In this document: piece after piece, positions 25,235-36,855 of the stretch | Numbering within the stretch: the stretch's first letter is position 1 | Layout: the number at the start of each line of letters is the position of its first letter | Source of the DNA: an uncultured Gammaproteobacteria bacterium | GTDB taxonomy: Bacteria > Pseudomonadota > Gammaproteobacteria > UBA4575 | Direction of reading: 5' to 3' | Length of the DNA stretch: 50,859 nucleotides | Assembly (NCBI GenBank): GCA_938074525.1 | Contig: CALJEX010000002.1 | Location: forward strand, 1 to 50,859 | Notes under the pieces: model-generated | Database searches by the model: none | What the model was told of the DNA's origin: nothing | What the model saw: the letters and a program-made list of their open reading frames with translations, nothing else | Made by a program: the position numbers and the translations under genes

Positions 25235-25582
25235 ATGGCACTTCCAGCAATTCAATCAGCAATCCCCAAAAGACGTTATCAATTTGGCGAGTTCACTATC
25301 ACCTTATTAACTGACATCAATAGTAGTGACCCAGTTTCATACTTATACATAGCAGCAGTATTACGTGAAGGTGAACCAGAGCCAGAAGTATACATCACGT
25401 GTGAAGCGACGACTTCAAATGACGAAAACACTTATCGTATTCGTGTTTTATCTAAGCAAGATGAACATATTATCAGCCTAGATAAGCAATGGCGCCATGA
25501 ACAAAAATTTTGTGACTATGCCCTACAAGGCATTCAACAGATGTTTGAACTGTCTGATGAAACCCCAATCCTAACCGGTTAA
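25235..25582 (+). CDS. Conserved-looking hypothetical protein before mutL
   Basis: A 115-residue soluble protein that I cannot assign. It looks like a compact alpha/beta domain: repeated strands (YQFGEFTITLLTDI, SYLYIAAVLREG, PEVYITCEATTS, TYRIRVLSK) and a C-terminal helix (FCDYALQGIQQMFEL). No signal peptide, membrane segment or metal motif is present. It starts with ATG without a ribosome binding site, 25 bp from the divergent RibD-like gene, and mutL begins 28 bp downstream. The reading frame has normal codon use for this window, so it is likely a real gene. Confidence 0.65.
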   Translation: MALPAIQSAIPKRRYQFGEFTITLLTDINSSDPVSYLYIAAVLREGEPEPEVYITCEATTSNDENTYRIRVLSKQDEHIISLDKQWRHEQKFCDYALQGIQQMFELSDETPILTG

Positions 25583-25610
25583 ACATCGCAAGCAAAATCA
25601 TGCCAAGACT

Positions 25611-27410
25611 ATGCATAGAATAATTCAGAAATTACCTGATAATTTAATCAATCAGATTGCGGCAGGCGAAGTCATCGAACGACCTGCCTCAGTGATTAAA
25701 GAGTTGGTCGAAAATAGTATTGATGCCACTGCAAGCAGCATCACCATTGATATTGAAAAAGGTGGAATTCAACGAATCTTAATCCGCGATAATGGTACTG
25801 GCATTGAGAAAGACCAATTAGCGACAGCACTAACACGACATGCCACGTCAAAAATACAAAGCATGGATGATCTACAAAGCATTCACAGTTTAGGTTTCCG
25901 CGGTGAAGCATTACCAAGTATTGCTTCAGTCGCTAGATTATCTATCACTTCCAATACTGAGCAATCTAACCAAGGGTGGACCCTACACTGCGAAGGCGGC
26001 AACTCGGAAGTACCGAAGCCAGCCGCCCACACTAAAGGCACCAGTGTCGAGATTAATGACATCTTTTACAACACTCCAGCACGCAGGAAATTTTTGCGCA
26101 CCGAGAAAACCGAGTACTCTCATAGCGAATTGGTCGTCAGACGATTAGCCCTATCTAATTTCCACATCTCGATCACCTTGCGACACAACCAAAAAACAAT
26201 TTACTCGTTACCTGCCGCACAGAACATCGAAGATAAAGTCAATCGCTTAGAAAAACTGATTGGCAAAGCATTTATTGAACATGCAATTTACGTTGAGCGA
26301 TCTATCGATGACATGAAGCTTTACGGTTGGATTGCAGCACCGACCTTTTCAAGAGGACAGGCAGACTTACAGTACCAATATGTCAATGACAGACATATAC
26401 GCGACAAAACAATCAGCCATGCTGTAAAACTAGCTTTCCAAGACGTGCTTTACCATGGGCGCCACCCTGCATACGTGTTGTTTTTAGAAGTTGACCCAAG
26501 TAGCGTGGATGTCAATGCACATCCAGCCAAACATGAAGTGCGCTTTCATGACACGCGAGCGATTCATAACTTTGTTCGTCAAACTATCAAACAAGCCGTT
26601 AGCGAGATTCGCCCATCGTCTATAGATACTAAAGACTTAAACAAACTCTCTAATAGCAGTGCAACTGACTCGCGTCCTATTCAATCATACATACCGACAA
26701 ATACATCCTCTCCAGGTGAGAATCGTCAATTCCAAGCGTTATATTCCTCTGCTGTCGCAGAACCACAAATCAGTTATCAATCATCATTAGACGCTCAGCC
26801 AGATACTCAAACAGAGAAGAGTGATATTCCATTACTAGGTTATGCTGTGGCTCAATTGCACGGCATTTACATACTTTCGCAAAATCAAGATGGCCTGGTA
26901 TTGATTGATATGCACGCAGCCCATGAACGTGTCGTGTACGAACAATTAAAAAACTCACAAGCAAGCGATAATCTTGCGCGCCAACAACTACTAGTGCCAC
27001 TGCAAATAGCTGTCACCGAATCTGAAGCTAGTTTAGTCGATACTCAACATAATTTATTTGACTCTTTTGGATTTGACATCAATCGTCTTGGCGACACCTC
27101 AATTGTAGTACGCACAATTCCAAATATATTGTCGACAGTAGATATTCCAGAACTAATCCGTGATGTCATTGCTGACATCCAGAAAAATGCTACCAGTACG
27201 CGAGTGGAACAATCACATAATGAAATGCTATCTAGCATCGCATGCCATGGATCAATTCGCGCAAATCGCAGCATGACTATCCATGAAATGAATGCCTTAC
27301 TCCGGGCTATGGAAGAGACTGAACGCAGTAATCAGTGCATTCATAGGCGCCCCACCTGGATTCAACTGAGTATTTCAGATCTGGATAAATTGTTTTTACG
27401 TGGTCGCTAA
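25611..27410 (+). CDS. mutL: DNA mismatch repair protein MutL with endonuclease motifs
   Basis: A 599-residue protein. The N-terminal GHKL ATPase has the motifs ELVENSIDA, RDNGTGI and HSLGFRGEALPSIA. A variable linker spans about 335-415. The C-terminal dimerisation domain carries DMHAAHERVVYE (433-444), which fits the DxHA(X)2E(X)4E endonuclease motif, together with ACHGSIRA (544-551) and CIHRRP (576-581). These metal-binding motifs occur in MutL of bacteria that lack MutH and are absent from E. coli MutL. The protein probably nicks the new strand itself. It starts with ATG without a clear ribosome binding site, and miaA follows. Confidence 0.95.
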   Translation: MHRIIQKLPDNLINQIAAGEVIERPASVIKELVENSIDATASSITIDIEKGGIQRILIRDNGTGIEKDQLATALTRHATSKIQSMDDLQSIHSLGFRGEALPSIASVARLSITSNTEQSNQGWTLHCEGGNSEVPKPAAHTKGTSVEINDIFYNTPARRKFLRTEKTEYSHSELVVRRLALSNFHISITLRHNQKTIYSLPAAQNIEDKVNRLEKLIGKAFIEHAIYVERSIDDMKLYGWIAAPTFSRGQADLQYQYVNDRHIRDKTISHAVKLAFQDVLYHGRHPAYVLFLEVDPSSVDVNAHPAKHEVRFHDTRAIHNFVRQTIKQAVSEIRPSSIDTKDLNKLSNSSATDSRPIQSYIPTNTSSPGENRQFQALYSSAVAEPQISYQSSLDAQPDTQTEKSDIPLLGYAVAQLHGIYILSQNQDGLVLIDMHAAHERVVYEQLKNSQASDNLARQQLLVPLQIAVTESEASLVDTQHNLFDSFGFDINRLGDTSIVVRTIPNILSTVDIPELIRDVIADIQKNATSTRVEQSHNEMLSSIACHGSIRANRSMTIHEMNALLRAMEETERSNQCIHRRPTWIQLSISDLDKLFLRGR

Positions 27411-27423
27411 ATAACAAGTGAGT

Positions 27424-28356
27424 ATGAATCCCAAACGCCCAGTGATATTTTTAATGGGCCCTACCGCCAGCGGTAAAACTGATTTAGCCATTTCGCTAGT
27501 GAAAACTTCAGCCTGTGAAATTATCAGCGTGGATTCAGCAATGATTTATCGCGGCATGGATATTGGTACGGCCAAACCTTCAGCCAAGGAGCTGTCGGTC
27601 GCACCTCACCATTTGATTGATATCAGAAACCCCGATGAGAGCTATTCAGTCGCCGAATTTTGTCATGATGCCAATACGCTGATCGATGATATCCATGCGC
27701 GCAACAAGATTCCTTTACTGGTTGGCGGCACAATCATGTATTTCCATGCCTTACAGTTTGGCTTGTCTGAATTACCTGCAGCGGATGAGCAATTAAGAGC
27801 ACAAATGAACAGCATCGGCGAGCAACAAGGCTGGCACGTTCTGCACCAAAAACTAGCAGGTGTAGACCCTGAATCAGCCGCCAAAATCCATCAAAATGAT
27901 GCGCAAAGAATCCAACGAGCGTTAGAGGTATTCGAGTTAACTGGCGTCAAACTGTCGGCATATCATGCGACTAAGGATCCTGTGCGAACGGATATCTCAA
28001 TTATTAATTTCGGACTATTCCCACAAGACCGCAGCCAGCTGCATGAAAATATTCAGCGTCGATTTGAGCTTATGTTGAAAAATGGCATAGTAGAAGAGTT
28101 AAAAATATTACGTCAGCTGTGGCCTCTTTGTGCACAAATGCCTTCCATGCGCTGCATTGGCTATCGTCAAATATGGAAATATTTCGAAAATGAAATTACT
28201 CTAGAAGAAATGCACGATCAGGCAGTTGCAGCCACTCGTCAACTAGCCAAACGTCAATTAACTTGGTTGCGACATTATCCTGAAACAAAGCTAATAGACC
28301 CTTATAGCGCCAGTACAGAAGATATTAGCAAACAAATAATTTACCAATTACAATGA
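27424..28356 (+). CDS. miaA: tRNA dimethylallyltransferase
   Basis: A 310-residue enzyme that transfers a dimethylallyl group to A37 of tRNAs reading codons that begin with U. Motifs are the P-loop IFLMGPTASGKTDLAI, the catalytic VDSAMIYRGMDIGTAKPS, LVGGTIMYFHAL, and NDAQRIQRALEVFELTG; the end carries CIGYRQIWKYFENE and RQLAKRQLTWLRH. A GTG six bases upstream (27418) is an alternative start, and neither has a good ribosome binding site. The mutL-miaA-hfq order is conserved. A hairpin follows the stop. Confidence 0.95.
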   Translation: MNPKRPVIFLMGPTASGKTDLAISLVKTSACEIISVDSAMIYRGMDIGTAKPSAKELSVAPHHLIDIRNPDESYSVAEFCHDANTLIDDIHARNKIPLLVGGTIMYFHALQFGLSELPAADEQLRAQMNSIGEQQGWHVLHQKLAGVDPESAAKIHQNDAQRIQRALEVFELTGVKLSAYHATKDPVRTDISIINFGLFPQDRSQLHENIQRRFELMLKNGIVEELKILRQLWPLCAQMPSMRCIGYRQIWKYFENEITLEEMHDQAVAATRQLAKRQLTWLRHYPETKLIDPYSASTEDISKQIIYQLQ

Positions 28357-28361
28357 ACTAG

Positions 28362-28397
28362 CTGCTAAACTAATGACTAGACAATAGTTTTTAGCAG
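28362..28397 (+). other. Hairpin in the miaA-hfq gap
   Basis: CTGCTAAA (28362-28369) pairs perfectly with TTTAGCAG (28390-28397), and CTA/TAG adds three inner pairs. It starts 5 bp after the miaA stop and lacks a T-run. It may be a processing or 3'-end-protecting structure upstream of hfq rather than a terminator. Confidence 0.4.
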
Positions 28398-28450
28398 TGC
28401 TCAAGCACGACTTTTAATAAAAAGAATAACGAAGGTTAGGAGCAAACATC

Positions 28451-28684
28451 ATGTCAAAAGGGCAAACATTACAAGAACCCTTCCTAAATGCGCTACGTAA
28501 AGAAAAAGTAGCCGTCTCTATCTATTTAGTGAATGGCATTAAACTGCAAGGTCAAATCGACTCATTTGATCAATTTGTTATCGTGTTAAAAAACACTGTG
28601 AATCAAATGGTGTATAAACATGCTATCTCAACTATTGTTCCGGCAAAATCGGTAAAAATTCCTTTTGGTGACGAAGCAGAATAA
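28451..28684 (+). CDS. hfq: RNA chaperone Hfq
   Basis: A 77-residue Sm-like RNA chaperone that pairs small RNAs with target mRNAs as a hexamer. The N terminus [20 protein letters not shown], the Sm1 block [25 protein letters not shown] and the Sm2 motif [10 protein letters not shown] are conserved, including the distal/proximal-face residues Q8, K31 region and YKH. The acidic C-terminal tail is short (GDEAE) compared with E. coli Hfq (102). A strong AGGAG lies before the ATG. hflX follows after 32 bp, with its own ribosome binding site inside a hairpin. Confidence 0.97.
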   Translation: MSKGQTLQEPFLNALRKEKVAVSIYLVNGIKLQGQIDSFDQFVIVLKNTVNQMVYKHAISTIVPAKSVKIPFGDEAE

Positions 28685-28696
28685 AGCCCACCTCGC

Positions 28697-28713
28697 GTGG
28701 TGGAGAACACCAC
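28697..28713 (+). promoter_or_regulatory. Hairpin holding the hflX ribosome binding site
   Basis: GTGGTG (28697-28702) pairs with CACCAC (28708-28713) across the loop GAGAA. The only Shine-Dalgarno-like sequence of hflX, GGAG at 28702-28705, is at the stem-loop junction, 11 bases before ATG. Such a structure could limit or tune translation of hflX. Confidence 0.45.
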
Positions 28714-28716
28714 TGC

Positions 28717-30030
28717 ATGTTTGAAAGACCCAAGTCTGGTGAACGCGCTTTATTAATCCACCCCGAATTCGGCAAATCTCCAGATCCTGCAGACACCGAA
28801 GAATTTCGCTTGCTGGCCCATTCAGCTGGCGCGCAAGAAATCGAGGTTATCACCTACTCTCGCCCCAAGCCTGAATCTCGTTTCCTTATTGGCCAAGGAA
28901 AAATCGATGAATTAGTCACGCTAGTCGAAACCGAAGAAATCGAATTATTGTTATTCAACTACGAATTATCGCCTAGCCAAGAACGAAATATTGAAAAAAC
29001 CTGCAAATGCCGAGTACTGGATCGCACTGGTTTAATCCTAGATATTTTCGCACAACGTGCACGCTCCTATGAAGGCAAACTACAAGTAGAGCTGGCCCAA
29101 CTTAAATTTATCTCAACGCGACTGGTGCGCGGCTGGACCCATCTTGAAAGACAAAAAGGTGGTATCGGTTTAAGGGGCCCAGGCGAAACTCAGTTAGAAA
29201 CTGATAGACGCCTACTTGCTCAGCGAGTAAAACATCTAGAGAAACGTTTACAAAAAGTACGTAAGCAACGCGAGCAAGGGCGCCAAGCACGCAAGAAAAA
29301 CTCTGTCCCTACGGTGGCATTAGTGGGTTACACCAATGCTGGTAAATCAACGCTTTTCAATAGGGTCACATCTGCCAATGTCTATCAGGCTGACCAGCTA
29401 TTTGCCACACTCGATCCGACCTTACGCAAATTAGAATTAAGTAAAACTCAACATGTGGTACTCGCCGACACAGTCGGATTCATACAGAATTTGCCACATG
29501 ATTTAATCGATGCTTTTCACGCCACACTACAAGAGACTTGCGAAGCTGACTTACTATTACATGTGGTAGATGCTAGCAGCGAATTGCGCAATGAACATAT
29601 CGAGCAGGTCAATCAAGTGTTAAAGCACATTGGTGCAGGCGAATGCCCACAGTTGCTGGTATTCAATAAAATTGATCAAACCCAGCAAATCCCTCATGTT
29701 GATATCGGAGAAGATAAGCAAATTAATCGAATTTGGGTATCTGCGCTAAAAGATCAGGGTATGAATTTACTAGATTCAGCTCTGCTACAATATTTCGAGA
29801 GCAAGCATACTCATGTCACCCTACATTTACCTTTAGAACAGAACGAATTACGTACGTTGCTCTATAATCAAAAAGCAGTAATTAATGAAACCTTTAACCC
29901 GGAAGGGATATGGGAAATTGAGGCATCTTTAAGCAATTCACTCAGAGATCGCTTTAAACCCTATCTGTACAAGCAGCCAGATAGTAAATCATCGCAACAT
30001 AAGGCTGATTTTTTAGCCCAGAGTGAATAG
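28717..30030 (+). CDS. hflX: Ribosome-associated GTPase HflX
   Basis: A 437-residue GTPase that splits stalled or heat-damaged 70S ribosomes. An N-terminal HflX domain (about 10-180, with FNYELSPSQERNIEK and GPGETQLETDRRL) and a coiled basic linker (about 160-195) precede the G domain. Its motifs are G1 GYTNAGKST, G3 DTVGFIQNLP and G4 NKID. The C-terminal subdomain ends in an extended tail. It is typical in length and order, between hfq and hflK. Confidence 0.96.
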   Translation: MFERPKSGERALLIHPEFGKSPDPADTEEFRLLAHSAGAQEIEVITYSRPKPESRFLIGQGKIDELVTLVETEEIELLLFNYELSPSQERNIEKTCKCRVLDRTGLILDIFAQRARSYEGKLQVELAQLKFISTRLVRGWTHLERQKGGIGLRGPGETQLETDRRLLAQRVKHLEKRLQKVRKQREQGRQARKKNSVPTVALVGYTNAGKSTLFNRVTSANVYQADQLFATLDPTLRKLELSKTQHVVLADTVGFIQNLPHDLIDAFHATLQETCEADLLLHVVDASSELRNEHIEQVNQVLKHIGAGECPQLLVFNKIDQTQQIPHVDIGEDKQINRIWVSALKDQGMNLLDSALLQYFESKHTHVTLHLPLEQNELRTLLYNQKAVINETFNPEGIWEIEASLSNSLRDRFKPYLYKQPDSKSSQHKADFLAQSE

Positions 30031-30075
30031 AATACACCCCTTAACCTTTTAATTTTTTTCATATCGGAGAACTCC

Positions 30076-31209
30076 ATGCCTTGGAACAGCCCAGGTAATA
30101 AAAACGATGACCCCTGGAATAAAAATTCCAATAATCAAGGTCCGCCTGATCTAGATGAGATTTTTCAAAATCTCAGCCGCAAGTTTGGTGGTATTTTTGG
30201 AGGCAAAGGCGGCGGCTCAGGTGCAGCGCCATCCGGTGGCAATACTGCAGGTATTGGATTATTTGCACTAATTGTGGCTGGTCTGATCTGGGCAGGATCA
30301 GGCATCTATACTATTACCGATGGTGAAGCAGGTGTGATTTTACAATTTGGTAAATACAAAGAACTTACTGACCCTGGATTACACTGGCACTTACCTTACC
30401 CCATTGAACAACTAGAAGTGGTTGATATGCAGCAGGTGCGTAGCTCGAAGCATCAAACCACCATGTTGACTAAGGATGAGAATATCGTTGAGATCATTCT
30501 TGCCGCACAATTCAGAATTAAAGATGCGCCAAATTACTTATTTAATCTACGAAATCCTACAATCACAGTCAAGCAAGCAATGGAAAGCGCTATCCGCGAA
30601 GTCGTTGGTAAAAGTACTGTTGACTTTGTTTTATATGAAGGACTAGAAATAATTTCTTCAAACACTAAAGCACTCATGCAGGAAATTCTAGACCGCTACG
30701 ATGCTGGCGTTGAAGTCACCACGCTCAACTTAGAGAAAACTCAACCACCCGCACAAGTTCAAAGTGCGTTTGATGATGTGATCAAGTCTCGAGAGGATTT
30801 AGAAAGATATATTGAAGAAGCTGAAGCCTATGCAAACACTATCGTGCCTCAGTCTCGCGGTGAAGCTGCGCGAATAACGGAAGAAGCCACTGCCTATAAA
30901 GAGGCTATTGTATCGAAAGCAGAGGGTGAAGCTGAAAGATTTGAAGCATTACTAACTGAGTACAATAAGGCTCCAGACATTACCCGCGAGCGCTTATATT
31001 TGGAAGCGACTCAAGCCGTCTATTCCAACACAACTAAAATCATGATGGATGTTGAAGGTGGCAACAACATAATGTACTTGCCTCTAGATCAAATCATACA
31101 AAATAGTCGCGCTCCCTCTGGCTCTGTGAACTTTGGAACACCTAGCACTTCAAGCACAACAGCCAACACCAACCCAAGACGCCCTATACGCGGTAGAGAG
31201 GTACGATAA
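30076..31209 (+). CDS. hflK: FtsH protease modulator HflK
   Basis: A 377-residue membrane protein of the SPFH/band-7 family that with HflC forms the cage around FtsH. The N terminus is glycine- and asparagine-rich (PWNSPGNKNDDPWNKNSN; GGKGGGSGAAPSGG), followed by one membrane segment (about 57-78). The SPFH domain (about 80-260) begins with GEAGVILQFGKYKELTDPGLH, and a long coiled coil reads EEAEAYANTIVPQSRGEAAR. A Ser/Thr-rich tail (PSTSSTTANTNP) precedes the stop. GGAG lies 9 bases before ATG. hflC starts 1 bp after its stop. Confidence 0.95.
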   Translation: MPWNSPGNKNDDPWNKNSNNQGPPDLDEIFQNLSRKFGGIFGGKGGGSGAAPSGGNTAGIGLFALIVAGLIWAGSGIYTITDGEAGVILQFGKYKELTDPGLHWHLPYPIEQLEVVDMQQVRSSKHQTTMLTKDENIVEIILAAQFRIKDAPNYLFNLRNPTITVKQAMESAIREVVGKSTVDFVLYEGLEIISSNTKALMQEILDRYDAGVEVTTLNLEKTQPPAQVQSAFDDVIKSREDLERYIEEAEAYANTIVPQSRGEAARITEEATAYKEAIVSKAEGEAERFEALLTEYNKAPDITRERLYLEATQAVYSNTTKIMMDVEGGNNIMYLPLDQIIQNSRAPSGSVNFGTPSTSSTTANTNPRRPIRGREVR

Positions 31210-31210
31210 G

Positions 31211-32074
31211 ATGATTTCAAAAATATTAATAGCTCTTACCATATTAGTGGCAGTTGTTTTTAGCTTGTGTACATACACTGTTAAAGAAACTGAACGTGCC
31301 ATTCTATTTAAATTTGGTGAAATCAAAAAAGCAGATATCAAACCTGGTTTGCACTGGAAAATGCCCTTCATCAATAATGAAAGGAAGTTTGACTCACGTA
31401 TTTTAACCTTAGATGTTCAGCCGGACTTATTTCCCACTAACGAGAAAAAATATGTCTATGTAGACTTCTTTGTAAAGTGGCGCATAGATAATGTACGTGA
31501 TTACTTTGTTGCTACTGGCGGATTAGAAGAACGTGCTAACAGTCGCTTAAGTCAAATCACTAAAGACGAATTACGTGATGAGTTTGCCCAACGCACCATT
31601 AAAGAATCCGTCTCTGGTGAACGCTCGGATATAATGAATTCACTAGTTCTTAAAGCCAACAACCTTTCTAAAGAACTGGGTATTGAAATCGTAGATCTTC
31701 GCATCAGTCGTATTGATTACACTGATGATATTAGTGACTCTGTCTACCAACGTATGAGTGCGGGTCGAGACAGAGTTGCCAAAGACTTTAGAGCGCGCGG
31801 AAAAGAATCAGCTGAAAAGATTCGCGCAGCCGCTGATCGCGAACGACAAATCACCTTAGCAACAGCCTATAAGACATCTGAGCAACTTCGTGGTGAAGGT
31901 GATGCTACGGCAGCTAATATCTACGCCAAAGCCTATGGCAAAGACCAAGAGTTCTATACGCTCACCAAAAGTTTGACTGCTTATAAGCAAACTTTTAACA
32001 GCAAGAATGACATTCTAGTACTGGAGCCAGATTCTCAATTTTTTCGCTATTTCAATCAGTCAAAGCCAAAATAG
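31211..32074 (+). CDS. hflC: FtsH protease modulator HflC
   Basis: A 287-residue SPFH protein, the partner of HflK in the periplasm-facing FtsH cage. The start at 31211 is chosen over in-frame codons inside hflK because GAGAGG precedes it and the protein then begins with its membrane anchor (about 4-22, ILIALTILVAVVFSLCTYTV). The SPFH block KETERAILFKFGEIKKADIKPGLH is followed by the coiled-coil GRDRVAKDFRARGKESAEKI and the QFFRYF end typical of HflC. Confidence 0.95.
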   Translation: MISKILIALTILVAVVFSLCTYTVKETERAILFKFGEIKKADIKPGLHWKMPFINNERKFDSRILTLDVQPDLFPTNEKKYVYVDFFVKWRIDNVRDYFVATGGLEERANSRLSQITKDELRDEFAQRTIKESVSGERSDIMNSLVLKANNLSKELGIEIVDLRISRIDYTDDISDSVYQRMSAGRDRVAKDFRARGKESAEKIRAAADRERQITLATAYKTSEQLRGEGDATAANIYAKAYGKDQEFYTLTKSLTAYKQTFNSKNDILVLEPDSQFFRYFNQSKPK

Positions 32075-32094
32075 TTATCGTCTAATTATTCACC

Positions 32095-32286
32095 ATGGCT
32101 AACGATCTGCTAGCCGCTTGCGCACTCGTCCTAGTGATAGAGGGAATACTCCCCTTTGCCAGCCCAAGGACGGTACGCAAGTTATGGGAGAATATCGCTA
32201 CCATGCCAGATCGCACTTTACGCATATTTGGATTGGTGAGCATGCTAGTAGGCGTGGTACTCTTAACCCTTATCCGTCAAAGTTAA
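32095..32286 (+). CDS. yjeT: DUF2065 small membrane protein (YjeT family)
   Basis: A 63-residue inner-membrane protein with two hydrophobic segments (about 3-20 and 42-60). They are joined by the DUF2065 block EGILPFASPRTVRKLWENIA and followed by PDRTLRIFGLVSMLVGVVLL. E. coli YjeT lies at the same place between hflC and purA. Function is unknown. It has no clear ribosome binding site and sits 20 bp after hflC, 15 bp before hisZ. Confidence 0.88.
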   Translation: MANDLLAACALVLVIEGILPFASPRTVRKLWENIATMPDRTLRIFGLVSMLVGVVLLTLIRQS

Positions 32287-32301
32287 AACTATTAAATCTT
32301 C

Positions 32302-35370
<3,069 letters not shown>

Positions 35371-35454
35371 GCTAGCCTCTTGCCTTATCAAATAAATACG
35401 CTCATATTAACAACATACTCTATACTGCTCTACAACAATCCATATGATTCGACC

Positions 35455-36258
35455 ATGCTTGAAGAATATATAAATGAAGAAAATACAAAACTGCTAATGA
35501 TCGCAGCATTGTATTTAATACTCTTCACTATTGAGCATTACACGCCTTATTTTAAAAACCGACAACAACACCTTCCACACTCACTTAGAAATTTAGCACT
35601 CGCCGGCATTAATGTATTGCTATCAACGTTATGCTTCATTGTTATCATTAAGCATGTCTGCGACTGGACATGGGAGAATCAATTAGGAGTACTCAACCAA
35701 ATTAATTTACCTCCTGTGTATTCACTACTACTAGCAATAGTACTCATTGATCTATGGCAGTACATATGGCACCGGCTCAATCATGAAGTTGCTTTCCTAT
35801 GGAAATTTCACCAAGTCCATCACGCAGACAAAGATATGGACGCAAGTACTGGGCTTCGCTTTCATCCGATAGAAATAATTTATTCTAATATTATACGCAT
35901 CAGTATTATTCCTCTGCTTGGCATTCAATTAGATCACCTGCTTGTCTATGAAGTTTTGTTATTACCCATCATTCTATTTCATCACAGCAATATAAAATTA
36001 TATGAAAGACTAGATAAAATATTACGATTAATCACCGTCACGCCACATATGCATAGACTGCATCACTCTGACATTCAAAGTGAAACCGATTCTAATTATG
36101 CAAGTGTATTTTCTATTTGGGATAGACTTTTTAAGTCTTATACGATGCGCCCAATTGAACAGGCATTCAATTTAGGATTAGGCAGTAGATATTCTGAAAA
36201 AAAATGGAATCGCTTATACGGAATGCTGACCATACCTTTTTCAAATAAAAGAAATTAA
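35455..36258 (+). CDS. Fatty acid hydroxylase/sterol desaturase family membrane protein
   Basis: A 267-residue integral membrane di-iron protein with about four membrane segments. Histidine clusters fit the family (HXXXH, HXXHH and further pairs): HRLNHE, FHQVHHADKDMDASTGLRFHP, HHSNIKLYE and TPHMHRLHHSD, then NYASVFSIWDRLFKSY. These bind two irons and hydroxylate or desaturate a lipid chain; the substrate is not known. The ATG at 35455 is preferred over a TTG at 35380 that overlaps the divergent gene. TATACT at 35421-35426 may be the -10. Confidence 0.85.
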   Translation: MLEEYINEENTKLLMIAALYLILFTIEHYTPYFKNRQQHLPHSLRNLALAGINVLLSTLCFIVIIKHVCDWTWENQLGVLNQINLPPVYSLLLAIVLIDLWQYIWHRLNHEVAFLWKFHQVHHADKDMDASTGLRFHPIEIIYSNIIRISIIPLLGIQLDHLLVYEVLLLPIILFHHSNIKLYERLDKILRLITVTPHMHRLHHSDIQSETDSNYASVFSIWDRLFKSYTMRPIEQAFNLGLGSRYSEKKWNRLYGMLTIPFSNKRN

Positions 36259-36267
36259 CAACTTCTT

Positions 36268-36486
36268 TTAGTGTTTACTATACTCCTGAAACAATTGCTC
36301 AAATTCTTCCGATGACACTTTAAGCTCGTAGGTTTCAAGCCCTGGGTGCCTGCGATCAGGATTAACACGTCGCTCACGTAACACGACTTCTCCACCATTT
36401 GCTTTCATCGGAAAGCGCACATGATTAACATTCGCGCGGCGACTTTTATTTTCTCTAATTGTAAAATCTGCTTTAATTTTCATCAT
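36268..36486 (-). CDS. Small basic hypothetical protein
   Basis: A 72-residue protein not recognised. It is rich in Arg/Lys with the blocks ENKSRRANVNHVRFPMK and RERRVNPDRRHPGLETYELK, then an acidic C-terminal helix (VSSEEFEQLFQEYSKH). AGGG lies 6 bases before the double ATG start. It converges on the fatty-acid-hydroxylase gene (9-bp gap). A perfect 16-bp palindrome lies 59 bp upstream and could be its operator. The RRxxPDRR motif resembles basic tracts found with PilZ-type proteins, but no such domain is present. Confidence 0.65.
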   Translation of the reverse strand: MMKIKADFTIRENKSRRANVNHVRFPMKANGGEVVLRERRVNPDRRHPGLETYELKVSSEEFEQLFQEYSKH

Positions 36487-36855
36487 GATCAGCCCTACTG
36501 ACTCTTAGGCAACAATTTTACTCCGCTAAAACACCAAAGATGTGATTACGTTAACGTAATTCCAATGCACAAGACCTGTACATATTATTTACATCGCTTG
36601 CGTCACATTTTAATAACACAACCTGTATGTTCTATTTTTGACCTAAACTGAAAAAATCATACGTAACAGTACTTAGGATTAGCTCATATAACCCTAAACC
36701 CATCAATGTTGAACACTATTATTGTTAACAATTCGAGCAGAATTAGTCCTTTAAAAGCCCGTCATATGCATTACACTCCGCCAGGGATTTACATTGCTTA
36801 ACCACAGCGACCAAATTCCCAAAGCATCTAACTTAAAAAAACACCGAGACAAACT
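36487..36855. other. Divergent intergenic region with two GTTAAC-centred palindromes
   Basis: No gene is seen. The region separates the minus-strand small gene from the plus-strand repeat lipoprotein. It contains the perfect palindromes ATTACGTTAACGTAAT (36545-36560) and ATTGTTAACAAT (36721-36732), both centred on GTTAAC. They are candidate operators for either divergent gene. No clear sigma-70 promoter pair could be fixed. Confidence 0.5.

Noticed and set aside
28397-28408. Small GTGC-TCAA-GCAC hairpin as a terminator before hfq
   Set aside because: Only four pairs, and the T-run is short and offset, so it is not reliable.
35380-35454. Upstream TTG start for the hydroxylase-family protein
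   Set aside because: It would overlap the start region of the divergent acetyltransferase gene, has no ribosome binding site, and adds 25 unconserved-looking residues.
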